In this document: positions 16,121-25,555 of the stretch, piece by piece | Layout of the letters: each line of letters starts with the position of its first letter | Numbering within the stretch: the first letter of the stretch is position 1 | The notes under the pieces: model-generated | Database searches by the model: none | The model's input: only the letters and a program-made list of their open reading frames with translations | Told to the model about the DNA's origin: nothing | Translations under genes and position numbers: made by a program | Source: Filimonas lacunae | GTDB lineage: Bacteria; Bacteroidota; Bacteroidia; Chitinophagales; Chitinophagaceae | Length of the DNA stretch: 64,000 nt | Assembly (NCBI RefSeq): GCF_002355595.1 | Contig: NZ_AP017422.1 | Span: 5,956,823-6,020,822 of the forward strand | Direction of reading: 5' to 3'

Positions 16121-18109
16121 TTATCTCTTTTTAAATTCTTCTTTTACCTTTTCGAGGTGATCAATGAATTTCTTCTTGTCACCATCGTAACCATATTTCA
16201 CGTCGCTTAAAGGTTTTTCTTCCAGGTCCAGGAACATGTATAAAGGCTGGGCGTTAAAGCCGAACTTGGTAATCTCGTAATCCAGGTTTCTGGCACCCAC
16301 GGTGGTGATTTTTTTACCGTCTTTATCTGTGTACTGCTCTTCTTCCGGTAATTCAGTCGGATGATCTACATACAAACTGATTAACACAAAATCTTCCTTC
16401 ATACGCTTTAATACTTCCGGATCTTTCCATACGTCATTCTCCATTTTACGGCAGTTAGCGCAGGAGTGACCGGTAAAGTCAAGCATAACAGGTTTGTGTA
16501 AAGCCTTAGCGGCAGCCATACCTTCTTTCAAATCGAAATAAGCTACCAGCCCATAAGGCACATGCAGTTCATTTACCAGCTTTTTAGGCGGCTCGGCAGC
16601 AGAAGTAGTACCCGCAGCTGCTGGAGCACTGGCACCACCATTGCCTATTTTATACTGCAGCTCATCCAGGTTAAAGTCTTGCGTAGCAGAAGGCGGCAAT
16701 AAACCACTCATGGCTTTCAAAGGCGCACCCCACATACCAGGCGTCAGGTATACCGCAAAGCTGAACGAAGCAATAGCCAGGAACAAACGTGGTATGCTTA
16801 CATGCTGCATAGGGCTATCGTGCGAGAAGGTGATTTTGCCTAACAGGTACAACCCTAACAGAATTGCCAGCACTATCCACAGCGCCAGAAATACTTCGCG
16901 GTCCAGTAAATGCCAGCCATAAATCAGGTCAACATTCGATAAAAACTTCAAGCCTAATGCCAGCTCTACAAAGCCAAATACAATTTTTACGCTGTTTAAC
17001 CAGCCACCGCTTTTAGGCAGCGACTTGAGCATAGATGGGAACAGGGCAAATAAAGAGAAGGGCAATGCCAAACCAAGGCTAAAGCCCAGCATACCTAAAA
17101 TAGGTTTCAGGCCAATGCCGCTTTTGCTGGTTTGTCCTAACAGGGTACCTACAATAGGACCTGTACAGGAGAAGCTTACAATTACCAGGGTAAGTGCCAT
17201 AAAGAACACCCCTATAAAACCACCCTTACCTGCTTTTTCATCTGCCTTGGTGGCCCAACTGCTGGGCAGCGTTAATTCAAACGCACCAAAGAAAGAGATA
17301 GCAAACACCAGGAATATTGTAAAAAACAACAGATTGGAAACAGCGCTTGTAGAAATGGTATACAAAACGCTCTGACCAAAAATCATGGTGAGTATTAAAG
17401 TAGGAATAGTGTAAATAAGAATGATAGACAGTGAGTAAGTAAGGGCATTACGTACACCTTCTGCACGGGTTGCACTCTTTTTCAGGAAGAAACTAACCGT
17501 TACAGGTATCAGCGGAAACACGCAAGGGGTGATTACCGCCAGTAAACCTGTTATCAGGCACAAAAGAAACGTAGCACCCAGGCCATCTGCAATAGGTGCA
17601 GGCTCTGCTGCATCTCCACCGGTTGATCCGGCAGCCGCAGGTAACACTGTTTTAGAGAACTCTTCATTAACTGGTGGAAATTCTCCATCAGGCGTTTTTG
17701 CCATGCCATTGAAAGCCATCTTAATTACCGCTGTATCTGTAGCCGGAACATGTAATACATATTCAAATGTTACGCTGTCGGTAAAAAAATGAAACTCGGC
17801 AGGAATAGAAGTGTCTTTCTCTGTTTGCAGATTACCCTTTTCAACAGGCACATCGGTTGTACGGACAAAACGGGCTGTTTTAACCGAGTCGAACTCTACA
17901 GAAGATACAAATGCATCTTCTTCATTCTGTTTTTTTACCGAAAAGAGTTTTACCCCTTTTGCGATATTGGCTTTTACCTGCAGGGTAACAATGCTGTCAT
18001 TGGTTCTTACTGCAGTAAAAGCAAGCTGCACAGGCTTATCCTGTGCAGCCACTGTTTGTATAATTCCGATCGTTGCTATAAGCACGATCATCAATATTTT
18101 CTTCATCAA
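16121..18109 (-). CDS. dsbD: DsbD-type thiol:disulfide interchange protein
   Basis: Carries reducing power from cytoplasmic thioredoxin across the inner membrane. 662 residues: signal peptide ending near VAAQD (23), a DsbD-alpha-like periplasmic domain to about 150, then eight or so membrane helices with redox Cys in ITPCVFPLIP and FSCTGPIVG. A C-terminal thioredoxin domain has CANC at 550-553. The N-terminal domain contains no cysteine at all, so it cannot do the usual disulfide relay. The separate small gene immediately upstream (18127-18582) encodes a similar domain with a CDDSQC pair and may supply that function. The gap between the two genes is 17 bases. Confidence 0.9.
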   Translation of the reverse strand: MMKKILMIVLIATIGIIQTVAAQDKPVQLAFTAVRTNDSIVTLQVKANIAKGVKLFSVKKQNEEDAFVSSVEFDSVKTARFVRTTDVPVEKGNLQTEKDTSIPAEFHFFTDSVTFEYVLHVPATDTAVIKMAFNGMAKTPDGEFPPVNEEFSKTVLPAAAGSTGGDAAEPAPIADGLGATFLLCLITGLLAVITPCVFPLIPVTVSFFLKKSATRAEGVRNALTYSLSIILIYTIPTLILTMIFGQSVLYTISTSAVSNLLFFTIFLVFAISFFGAFELTLPSSWATKADEKAGKGGFIGVFFMALTLVIVSFSCTGPIVGTLLGQTSKSGIGLKPILGMLGFSLGLALPFSLFALFPSMLKSLPKSGGWLNSVKIVFGFVELALGLKFLSNVDLIYGWHLLDREVFLALWIVLAILLGLYLLGKITFSHDSPMQHVSIPRLFLAIASFSFAVYLTPGMWGAPLKAMSGLLPPSATQDFNLDELQYKIGNGGASAPAAAGTTSAAEPPKKLVNELHVPYGLVAYFDLKEGMAAAKALHKPVMLDFTGHSCANCRKMENDVWKDPEVLKRMKEDFVLISLYVDHPTELPEEEQYTDKDGKKITTVGARNLDYEITKFGFNAQPLYMFLDLEEKPLSDVKYGYDGDKKKFIDHLEKVKEEFKKR

Positions 18110-18126
18110 TTAGGGCTGGAAATGGA

Positions 18127-18582
18127 TTACTGTAATTGGATACTGAACTCTTTTTTGGTAGGTGGTAAACACTGGCTATCATCGCAAGTCATGTAATCTA
18201 CGATACCTGCAACGCTGGTTTTTACATTTCCTTTTACTTTCACTACCTGCACAAAATCAACTTTCTCGCTGTAGTATTTTACATCAACGCCAAAGTTTTC
18301 GTCGTGGCTCACTTTCATGGTACCTACTTCTTTCACTTTGCCATCTACTGTTACCAGTGGATTTTTCTTAAAGGTGATTTTAGTAGGAATAGGGCCGCCA
18401 TCAGGGGTTGTTTGGGAATACACGTGCCATGGTTTGGCAAATACAGCGCTGATTACCACTTCGTAAGTGTTAGCAGCTTTCTTTTTAGCGGTAAAAGTCC
18501 ATTTTACAGGATCACTGATTTGCGCTTTCACTCCGGCAGTCAACACCAGCAATAAAGAGAATAAAGCAATAGTTTTTTTCAT
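18127..18582 (-). CDS. Exported DsbD-alpha-like domain protein
   Basis: 151 residues from the ATG giving MKKTIALFSLLLVLTAGVKA, a clear signal peptide; 19 further in-frame upstream codons are not signal-like and I exclude them. The mature part (WTFTAKKKAANTYEVVISA, KPWHVYSQTTPDGGPIPT, then YMTCDDSQCLPP) resembles the N-terminal immunoglobulin-like domain of DsbD, where a Cys pair shuttles electrons to periplasmic partners. It stands alone as a soluble protein directly upstream of dsbD on the same strand. I infer that it is the detached redox domain of that system. Confidence 0.82.
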   Translation of the reverse strand: MKKTIALFSLLLVLTAGVKAQISDPVKWTFTAKKKAANTYEVVISAVFAKPWHVYSQTTPDGGPIPTKITFKKNPLVTVDGKVKEVGTMKVSHDENFGVDVKYYSEKVDFVQVVKVKGNVKTSVAGIVDYMTCDDSQCLPPTKKEFSIQLQ

Positions 18583-18749
18583 TTTGTACTCGTTTTTCGT
18601 TCTAATATAAAGACTGATTAATCCCATACTTGGTACCATTCACAATTGTTAATTTAAGCCTAAAAGCAAAACTATTACTATTGATCTGGTCGTCGAACAC
18701 CTTAATTATACCGGCGTTTTCGACTAAGGGGGTAAAGTTAGGGCCTTTT

Positions 18750-19724
18750 TTAATGTTGCCAAGTATTATAGAGCGAAAGCAGTGTTAACAACCAGAAAAG
18801 CAGCGCAGGCAACCAGGTGCGGCGCGGGAAGAGGAAAATGCCGGCAATAAAGGCCGCGGCAGGCACCATGGCCATGATGCCAGATTCAAAGCCGGCATCT
18901 TTACAAATAACCATTACCGGCAGCAGCACCAGCAGCATGAACAAAAGCACCGCCCATGCCTTACGCACCTGTATAAGGGTACGTTTGGCATGCGACCGCC
19001 ATAAATAAATGCCCACCAGTAACAATACACCCCATAAAATAGCGGTGGCCAATAACGTTTTAAGCCCGTGGGCTGGCAAAGGCAAATGCCAGCTCCATTC
19101 AGGGATGTATAACCATATATCTTCCAGACTGTTACTTAAAAACAGTACGCTTATTAAAAAATAAAAGGGAGTAACCACTCCCAGCAGCATAATAAACCAT
19201 TCGTTCAGATGAAAAGGGCGCAAAATGGCCAGAGCTAACAGACAAAGCAACACCAGTGTAACGGCCGGGTGATATAGTACTACCGAAAGACCGGCGATCA
19301 TACCTATGTTATAAATCACCGGCCGGGTTAAAGACACCTCCTGGAGACGTACCATTTTACCAAACAACCATATTAACAGGCTATTACATATCAATGCCGG
19401 GGTTATATGCGCCCATTGCTCAAACAAAGCGGTAAGCAGTATATAAGTCATCCCCACTACATAAGCTACCTTTGGGTAAAGGCGCAGCTCACTGGCAATA
19501 TGATTTAAGCGTAAAGCCTGAAACACGATAAGGGCATGATATACCAATACCAGTATAATAGGAGGTAATGGCGGTAGCAAATAAAACATACCGCCCAATG
19601 CGCCGGTGCCCTGTGCAGCTATAATTTCGGGTGGATGCTGAAAAAAAGACACATGTAGCCCTATGCTAAGCAAGAGCAACCAAAAAATAACGCCGGATGA
19701 GTTTTCACGGAATCTCGATACCAC
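18750..19724 (-). CDS. Polytopic inner-membrane protein, DUF6427-like
   Basis: 324 residues with about nine to eleven hydrophobic segments, beginning MVSRFRENSSGVIFWLLLLS. The pattern (short basic N-terminus, WLLLLSIGLHV, then DUF6427-like ILRPFHLNEW) recalls a Bacteroidota-specific family of unknown function. I assign that family with moderate confidence only. No catalytic motif is visible. It lies 15 bases downstream of the secreted 514-residue protein on the same strand, so the two may be co-expressed. Confidence 0.7.
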   Translation of the reverse strand: MVSRFRENSSGVIFWLLLLSIGLHVSFFQHPPEIIAAQGTGALGGMFYLLPPLPPIILVLVYHALIVFQALRLNHIASELRLYPKVAYVVGMTYILLTALFEQWAHITPALICNSLLIWLFGKMVRLQEVSLTRPVIYNIGMIAGLSVVLYHPAVTLVLLCLLALAILRPFHLNEWFIMLLGVVTPFYFLISVLFLSNSLEDIWLYIPEWSWHLPLPAHGLKTLLATAILWGVLLLVGIYLWRSHAKRTLIQVRKAWAVLLFMLLVLLPVMVICKDAGFESGIMAMVPAAAFIAGIFLFPRRTWLPALLFWLLTLLSLYNTWQH

Positions 19725-19739
19725 TTAGTGTTTTGATGA

Positions 19740-21284
19740 TTAAAATTCCACTTTTGCGAAACAAATATAATTTCTGTACTCGCAAGGAACAATCATCTCC
19801 CAACTGCTTACCTGTTTGGCGAACCTGGGCATAAAATTGTATCCCTTATCGAGGTTCTTAAAGGTTGGGCTTCTTCTTAACTGACCATCAGCTGTAATGC
19901 TCTGGTCTGTTAAAAGTAAGTTTCTTTTTTCCAATTGGTTGAAAATAAAATGTATCTCATTACCTGAACGCATGGTGCCATAGCCCAGGTAATTATCGGT
20001 ATTATCGTCGTATTGCGATTTACGAATGGTATTAGCCCATTCCATGTTACCGGTAGAATCGAACGATAAAATAGCTACGTTATCGGCAAAGTAACGGTTC
20101 ACCTGGAAACCGCCCATTCCACCATAACGCCCCCAGGGATAATAATAATTGCTAAAAGGGTTAGCATAGTAATAGTTGTTGTAAGGCGACATATAAGGAT
20201 AGCCGTAGCCGTAGCCATATCCGTAACCATTCATGTAATCCCAACGGTTGTTAGCCCCATTGCGGGCAGAGGTATATACGCTTTCGGCCGAAATAACATA
20301 GCCACCATCTTTACGCATCACTATATTCTGTAAAAAATAGTCGTTAAATGCCGTTTTGGTGCTGCCATCGCCTTTGGCATCATTGCGAAACTCGTCACTG
20401 AAAATGGTATTAATGTTAGAAATAACCGCTCCATTGTTTTTATCCCATATACTGCAATACAGCCCGTCAATATTTCCGCGCTTGCTTTTACTGAAAAAAG
20501 AGGTAACCAGATAATGTTTGTTAACGTTGTCCACTTTCAGGCGGATATCATCCATAAACAGCTTCATCAGGTCTACCGGGTACATTTCCAGCGAGTCCGC
20601 CTGCGCTCTTTTCACCAGCAAATGCAGCTGGGTGATATTATCATTTTGTGAACTTCCGGCGGGTCTTAAAAAGGCCAGATCGCCGTCATTGCTCAGTACA
20701 AACTCATTAATAAAGGAGTTTTTTTCCTCCATCGGCACCCCTACCGTGCCTTTTTTCAGCAAGCTAAGGTCACCTCCAAACAAGCTGAGCGTAACCAGGT
20801 GGTTACGGTCATTTTTAGAGTTGATTTTTAAAATTCCTATCCGCTGCTTGTCTTCGCTGTTTATCAGGGTATACAGCTTTTTACTGGAGGAATAGTTAAT
20901 TTCTGTGGTATCCAGTATCACCGGCTGCCCCACCAGCTTACCATCGGCATCCAAACGGGCCACCATGCAAAACACAATGCTTTTTTTCTGGTATTGGTAA
21001 AAAAGGTAGGAATAGTCTTTGTAATTGATGAAATCCACATTTAACGAACGGTTAGGAATAAAATCCAGGTCGTGCTTCTCTACCACCTTCATATTATCGT
21101 CATACGCGGTAATAGAATGGTTGTCCCGGTAGCCTTTGTACACCAGGAAATGACCGTTCATTTTGCCAATTACTTCAAAATTCAGGTTGCGTACATCATC
21201 CCTGTCCGGTTCGGAATAAGTGATTTTCTGCGCCTGAACCATACTTCCTGCCACCAATAATATTATAGCAAACAAACCTTTCAT
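19740..21284 (-). CDS. Secreted protein of unknown function with Tyr/Gly-rich loop
   Basis: 514 residues with a signal peptide (MKGLFAIILLVAGSMVQA). I do not recognise the family. The rest is rich in beta-strand-like repeats with alternating short blocks (HFLVYKGYRDNHSITAYDDN, GDLAFLRPAGSSQND), suggesting a propeller-like fold. At about residues 350-395 is a low-complexity insert of YG dipeptides followed by NNYYYANPFSNYYYPWGRYGG, probably a flexible surface loop. There are no catalytic motifs. A -7 box at 21304-21311 stands just upstream, facing that of kup. Confidence 0.75.
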   Translation of the reverse strand: MKGLFAIILLVAGSMVQAQKITYSEPDRDDVRNLNFEVIGKMNGHFLVYKGYRDNHSITAYDDNMKVVEKHDLDFIPNRSLNVDFINYKDYSYLFYQYQKKSIVFCMVARLDADGKLVGQPVILDTTEINYSSSKKLYTLINSEDKQRIGILKINSKNDRNHLVTLSLFGGDLSLLKKGTVGVPMEEKNSFINEFVLSNDGDLAFLRPAGSSQNDNITQLHLLVKRAQADSLEMYPVDLMKLFMDDIRLKVDNVNKHYLVTSFFSKSKRGNIDGLYCSIWDKNNGAVISNINTIFSDEFRNDAKGDGSTKTAFNDYFLQNIVMRKDGGYVISAESVYTSARNGANNRWDYMNGYGYGYGYGYPYMSPYNNYYYANPFSNYYYPWGRYGGMGGFQVNRYFADNVAILSFDSTGNMEWANTIRKSQYDDNTDNYLGYGTMRSGNEIHFIFNQLEKRNLLLTDQSITADGQLRRSPTFKNLDKGYNFMPRFAKQVSSWEMIVPCEYRNYICFAKVEF

Positions 21285-21300
21285 AGCCTAATTTTACTGT

Positions 21301-21350
21301 TAACAAATGTAATGCTTAGCAGAACAAGAAATTTCATTATACATTTGTTA
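21301..21350. promoter_or_regulatory. Symmetrical divergent promoter region
   Basis: TAACAAATGTA (21301-21311) and TACATTTGTTA (21340-21350) are a perfect 11-bp inverted repeat. Each arm contains a TACATTTG -7 box (TAnnTTTG), pointing outward to the 514-residue secreted protein (minus) and to kup (plus). Whether the symmetry is an operator or simply two mirrored promoters is open. Confidence 0.6.
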
Positions 21351-21381
21351 ATTATTTACCAGATTCACAATACACATTTTC

Positions 21382-23373
21382 GTGGGCAAGCAGTTAAACA
21401 AGGTTACTTTAGCAGGACTAGTTATAGCACTTGGAATTATTTACGGAGACATTGGCACCTCCCCACTTTACGTTCTCAACGCTATCATCAACGGCCGCGT
21501 AATAAGCGAACAACTGATATTGGGAGGATTATCCTGTATCATCTGGACGCTTACCCTGCAAACAACCGTTAAATACGTGATTTTAACCCTGAAAGCCGAT
21601 AACAACGGCGAAGGGGGCATTTTTAGCCTGTACGCCCTCGTGCGCCGGCAAAAAAAGTGGTTTGTGATTCCCGCCATGATTGGGGGAGCAGCCCTTCTGG
21701 CCGATGGCATTATAACCCCTCCTATCACTGTTACCTCTGCTATTGAAGGCTTACGCACCATCAGCCACTTTAAAGACATTGAGCAAAGTACCATTGTGTA
21801 CCTGGTGGTAGGCATTTTTGCCATCTTCTTTTTTATGCAACAGTTTGGTACACTGGCCATAGGCAAAATGTTTGGGCCGGTAATGTTTATATGGTTTACC
21901 ATGATGGCGGTACTGGGATTGTCACATATATCAGACGACATTCATATCTTAAAAGCTTTCAGTCCCCATTACGCCATTGAGCTGCTTACCCAATACCCCA
22001 AAGGATTCTGGTTGCTGGGTGCGGTGTTTTTATGTACCACCGGGGCCGAAGCCCTCTATTCCGATCTGGGCCATTGCGGACGGGGCAACATTCGTTTTTC
22101 ATGGGGCTTTGTAAAAGCCTGTTTAATATTGAACTACCTGGGCCAAGGCGCCTGGTTGTTACAACACTACAACAATACGCTGGTAAACGACGCGGTAGCA
22201 TCCCAGATAAACAACCCTTTTTACGCCATTATGCCTTATTGGTTTAAAATACCAGGCATTTTAATAGCCACCGGCGCGGCCATTATTGCCAGCCAGGCAT
22301 TAATATCCGGCTCGTTCACCCTCATTGCCGAAGCCATGCGCTTAAACCTGTGGCCTAAAATGAAAGTGAACTATCCTACTGAAGAGAAAGGACAAGTATT
22401 CATTCCCGGCATCAACACCCTGTTATTTATAGGTTGTACCGGCGTGGTGTTCTTCTTTCAAAAATCTTCCAACATGGAAGCCGCTTATGGCCTGGCAATT
22501 ACCCTATGTATGATCAGCACCTCACTGCTGTTTGCCAATTATATGGTAGGGCATCGCGTAGCTTCTGTGTTTATTTACGTATACCTGGCCGTATATTTTA
22601 CCATAGAAATATCCTTTTTAATAGCCAACCTCGAAAAATTCCCACACGGTGGTTTTGTAACCCTTATTATTGGGGGCGCTTTGTTTGCAGTAATGTACAT
22701 CTGGTATCGTAGCCGTAAAATCAAAAACAGGTACGTGGAGTTTGTGCGACTGGAACATTACCTGCCTATGATCCAGGAGTTAAGCAACGATAAGTCTATT
22801 AACAAATATGCCACTCACCTGGTGTACATGACCAGTGCCAATAACCCTAACGAAATTGAGCATAAAATCATTTACTCGATACTCAACAAAAAACCCAAAA
22901 GGGCCGACATATACTGGTTTGTGCACGTAGATGTATTAGACGATCCCTATACCTGCGAGTATGTAGTAGACCATATTATCCCGAACGATATTATCCGTAT
23001 TGAATTCAGGTTAGGTTTCCGTGTGGAACAAAAAATAAACCTAATGCTGCGTAAAGTAGTAGAAGACCTGGTAACCAATAAAGAGGTGAACATTACCAGC
23101 CGTTACGAAAGCCTGGAGCGCAACAATGTAGTGGGCGATTTCCAGTTTATAGTAATGGAGAAATTCCTGTCCAGCGATAACGAACTGCCTTTTATAGAAA
23201 AGGTGATTATGAAACTCCACTTCTGGCTGAAAGAAATAAGCTTGTCGGAAGAGCGTGGCTTTGGCTTAGATCCTAGTTTTGTAACAGTAGAGAAATTCCC
23301 GCTGATCGTTTCTCCAACCCGTAGCATACAGCTACAACGCATATTTACGGAGCAGGTAGACGAAGGCTTTTAA
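21382..23373 (+). CDS. kup: Low-affinity potassium transporter Kup
   Basis: K+/H+ symporter of the KUP/HAK/KT family in the inner membrane. 663 residues, from a GTG start giving MGKQLNKVTLAGLVIALGIIYGDIGTSPLYVL. The motif GDIGTSPLY in the first helix and GGIFSLYALVRR are family hallmarks. About twelve membrane helices occupy residues 1-450 and a cytoplasmic C-terminal domain the rest. It is a single gene convergent with oxyR; its terminator lies inside the oxyR 3' end. Confidence 0.95.
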   Translation: MGKQLNKVTLAGLVIALGIIYGDIGTSPLYVLNAIINGRVISEQLILGGLSCIIWTLTLQTTVKYVILTLKADNNGEGGIFSLYALVRRQKKWFVIPAMIGGAALLADGIITPPITVTSAIEGLRTISHFKDIEQSTIVYLVVGIFAIFFFMQQFGTLAIGKMFGPVMFIWFTMMAVLGLSHISDDIHILKAFSPHYAIELLTQYPKGFWLLGAVFLCTTGAEALYSDLGHCGRGNIRFSWGFVKACLILNYLGQGAWLLQHYNNTLVNDAVASQINNPFYAIMPYWFKIPGILIATGAAIIASQALISGSFTLIAEAMRLNLWPKMKVNYPTEEKGQVFIPGINTLLFIGCTGVVFFFQKSSNMEAAYGLAITLCMISTSLLFANYMVGHRVASVFIYVYLAVYFTIEISFLIANLEKFPHGGFVTLIIGGALFAVMYIWYRSRKIKNRYVEFVRLEHYLPMIQELSNDKSINKYATHLVYMTSANNPNEIEHKIIYSILNKKPKRADIYWFVHVDVLDDPYTCEYVVDHIIPNDIIRIEFRLGFRVEQKINLMLRKVVEDLVTNKEVNITSRYESLERNNVVGDFQFIVMEKFLSSDNELPFIEKVIMKLHFWLKEISLSEERGFGLDPSFVTVEKFPLIVSPTRSIQLQRIFTEQVDEGF

Positions 23374-23396
23374 AGTAATACAATAACCAACCATTT

Positions 23397-24347
23397 TTAT
23401 GCATGCAGGTGGTCCAGTACTGGAACCACCTGTTGTTTTTTATTCTTACGCAGTTTATCAGGAATACTCAACAGGATAGTTTGCTTTAACACCTCTACCA
23501 GCTTGCGCTTTACAAAATCGCGATGGGTTACAATACTCACCTCGCGCACTGGTGCAGGATGTTTAAAATGACGTATCATTTTCAGTTGCTGCCCCATCAT
23601 ATCGAGGCTGGCCAGTTCGGGTAAAATAGTAATGCCATCATTTAAATCTACCATCCGGCGCAGGGTTTCCAAACTACCCGCTTCATACTCAAAATGTGCA
23701 GTTTTGCCCGACCTTCGTAATTCGCATAAATTTATGATCTGCGAGCGGAAACAATGCCCCTCTTCCAGCAACCACAGCTTATCCGGATCTATATCTTTGG
23801 CCAATACATAGCTTTTCTTGTAGGCTTCGTTGTTTTTAGACACATAAGCCATCAGCTCCTCATAAAACAACACATCTTCTTTAATCCCTTGTTCCTGTAA
23901 AGGGGTTACCAGTATGCCGGCATCAATTTTACCTTCCTTTAGCCTGGTTACAATATTGCTGGTGGTAAGCTCGTTTACCACCAACCGCACCTGGGGATAT
24001 TTTTTGGTAAAACTGGTTACAAACAAAGGCAGCAGGTAGGGCGCCAGGGTGGGAATGATACCTACTTTCAACTCACCATTTACAATACCCTTGCGCGAAT
24101 CGATCATTTCGGTTAACGCATTCCTTTCTGATAAAATGCGGCGCGACTGCTCAATAATTTCAATGCCCGCTTCGGTAGGCAGCACAGGCTGCTTGCTACG
24201 GTCAAATATTTTAACTCCCAGTTCTTCTTCCAGCTTGTGAATCTGCATGCTTAACGTAGGTTGTGTAACAAAACAATGCTGTGCTGCATCTGCAAAATGA
24301 CGATACATATCTACGGCTACGATGTACTCCAGCTGGGTAAAAGTCAT
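23397..24347 (-). CDS. oxyR: Hydrogen peroxide sensor OxyR (LysR family)
   Basis: LysR-type regulator, 316 residues: N-terminal winged helix-turn-helix (FADAAQHCFVTQPTLSMQIHKLEEELG) and a C-terminal sensor domain. Cys199 and Cys208 lie in EEGHCFRSQIINLC, at exactly the positions of the peroxide-oxidised disulfide pair of the E. coli protein. This is strong evidence for OxyR and against a generic LysR regulator. Targets are expected to include catalase and peroxidase genes, none of which are adjacent. It converges with kup, 23 bases between stops. Confidence 0.93.
   Translation of the reverse strand: MTFTQLEYIVAVDMYRHFADAAQHCFVTQPTLSMQIHKLEEELGVKIFDRSKQPVLPTEAGIEIIEQSRRILSERNALTEMIDSRKGIVNGELKVGIIPTLAPYLLPLFVTSFTKKYPQVRLVVNELTTSNIVTRLKEGKIDAGILVTPLQEQGIKEDVLFYEELMAYVSKNNEAYKKSYVLAKDIDPDKLWLLEEGHCFRSQIINLCELRRSGKTAHFEYEAGSLETLRRMVDLNDGITILPELASLDMMGQQLKMIRHFKHPAPVREVSIVTHRDFVKRKLVEVLKQTILLSIPDKLRKNKKQQVVPVLDHLHA
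23406..23441 (+). terminator. kup terminator embedded in the oxyR 3' coding end
   Basis: CAGGTGGT (23406-23413) pairs with ACCACCTG (23425-23432). An inner CCAG/CTGG adds four pairs around the loop with one bulged base, and TTGTTTTTT follows on the plus strand. It lies within the last codons of oxyR. Confidence 0.7.
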
Positions 24348-24505
24348 AGGAATTATCTATTAAAGGATAAATTCAATCAATTAGGATGATGTAAAGATAA
24401 GTGCCACATTTGTATTGTACTAATAGAAAAGAGGAATAATATCATAGACCGGAAATACAAGTACGAAGAGGTTAAATAGTGCACATGAGAGAGCTTAAAA
24501 AGTAG

Positions 24506-24543
24506 AAAAGCGTATTTTGTATTGTAATACAAAATACGCTTTT
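24506..24543. terminator. 18-bp perfect hairpin downstream of ldcA
   Basis: AAAAGCGTATTTTGTATT (24506-24523) and its exact reverse complement (24526-24543) are separated by two bases. It lies between the 3' end of the minus-strand LD-carboxypeptidase gene and the 5' region of oxyR. It is a probable terminator, because the stem itself ends in a T run on either strand. Confidence 0.7.
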
Positions 24544-24605
24544 TACTACTCTATTAGTCCAACGCGCAAAACACAAAACATTTTGCGTTTTGCCATCGAA
24601 CCAAC

Positions 24606-25514
24606 TTATAACAATTTCAGTTTCACTTCCTCCTCTTTCACATTCAGCTTATGTTCAGCTCCCACCATTAAGGCATAATTCTCCTTTACATGGCCTACCG
24701 GAAAGCCGAAGCATACAGGGTAATCATAGTCCTGCACCTTATCGTAAATAATATCCTCTGTTTCCTGGCCAAACGGGATAACCGTATCTTTCATATCCGA
24801 AAAGCTACCCACCATTAACCCAGCCAGCTCATCCAGTTTGCCGGCACGTTTTAACTGCATCATCATCCGGTCTACATTATACTTGTATTCACCCACATCT
24901 TCTATAAAAAGAATACAGCCCCGGGTATCATAATCAGAAGCAGAACCGATCATGTGTACCAATAGCGACAGGTTGCCCCCTATCAGTTGCCCTTCGGCTT
25001 TGCCGGTGCGGTTATAGGCATGCCCACCGCAGCTGTATTTTAATTTTCCGCCGCAGATGGCAACACGTAACGATTGCAGGTATACATCCTCTTCCGCAGC
25101 ATCGTTAAACGCTCCGCCCATAGGAGAATGCAGCGACACGGTTTTTAACTGTGTTTGCACATGTGCATGCAGTAAAGTGATATCGCTATAACCAATAATC
25201 CATTTGGGATTTTTCTTAAACCGTTTCCAGTTCACCCGGTCAATAATACGGCTTACGCCATAACCGCCCCTGCCGCATAAAACAGCTTTGATATTATCGT
25301 CGTCCAGCATCTCCTGCAAATCAGCCAGGCGCTCTTCATCCGTACCTGCAAAATAATGAAACTGGTTACCCGGTGTGTTACCCAGCTTTACCTGGTAGCC
25401 CCAGCTTTCCAGTGCTGCAATGCACTTAATTAATTTGTCTGCCGGCATATAACCTGCAGGACACACAATTCCAATCGTATCGCCTTTCTTCAAATAAGGA
25501 GGAACTACTGACAT
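24606..25514 (-). CDS. LD-carboxypeptidase, cytoplasmic (peptidase S66)
   Basis: Removes the terminal D-Ala from tetrapeptides in murein recycling. 302 residues, no signal peptide. The nucleophile Ser lies in IIGYSDITLL, the Glu in LFIEDVGEYKYNVDRMM and the His in CFGFPVGHVKENYAL, the S66 triad. GRGGYGVSRI is also typical. It is the third gene of a minus-strand set: exported S66 peptidase, helicase, this gene, with gaps of about 40 bases. Confidence 0.92.
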   Translation of the reverse strand: MSVVPPYLKKGDTIGIVCPAGYMPADKLIKCIAALESWGYQVKLGNTPGNQFHYFAGTDEERLADLQEMLDDDNIKAVLCGRGGYGVSRIIDRVNWKRFKKNPKWIIGYSDITLLHAHVQTQLKTVSLHSPMGGAFNDAAEEDVYLQSLRVAICGGKLKYSCGGHAYNRTGKAEGQLIGGNLSLLVHMIGSASDYDTRGCILFIEDVGEYKYNVDRMMMQLKRAGKLDELAGLMVGSFSDMKDTVIPFGQETEDIIYDKVQDYDYPVCFGFPVGHVKENYALMVGAEHKLNVKEEEVKLKLL

Positions 25515-25555
25515 GCGCTTTGTTTAAAAGATAAAATTATAAAAACACCTGTACT

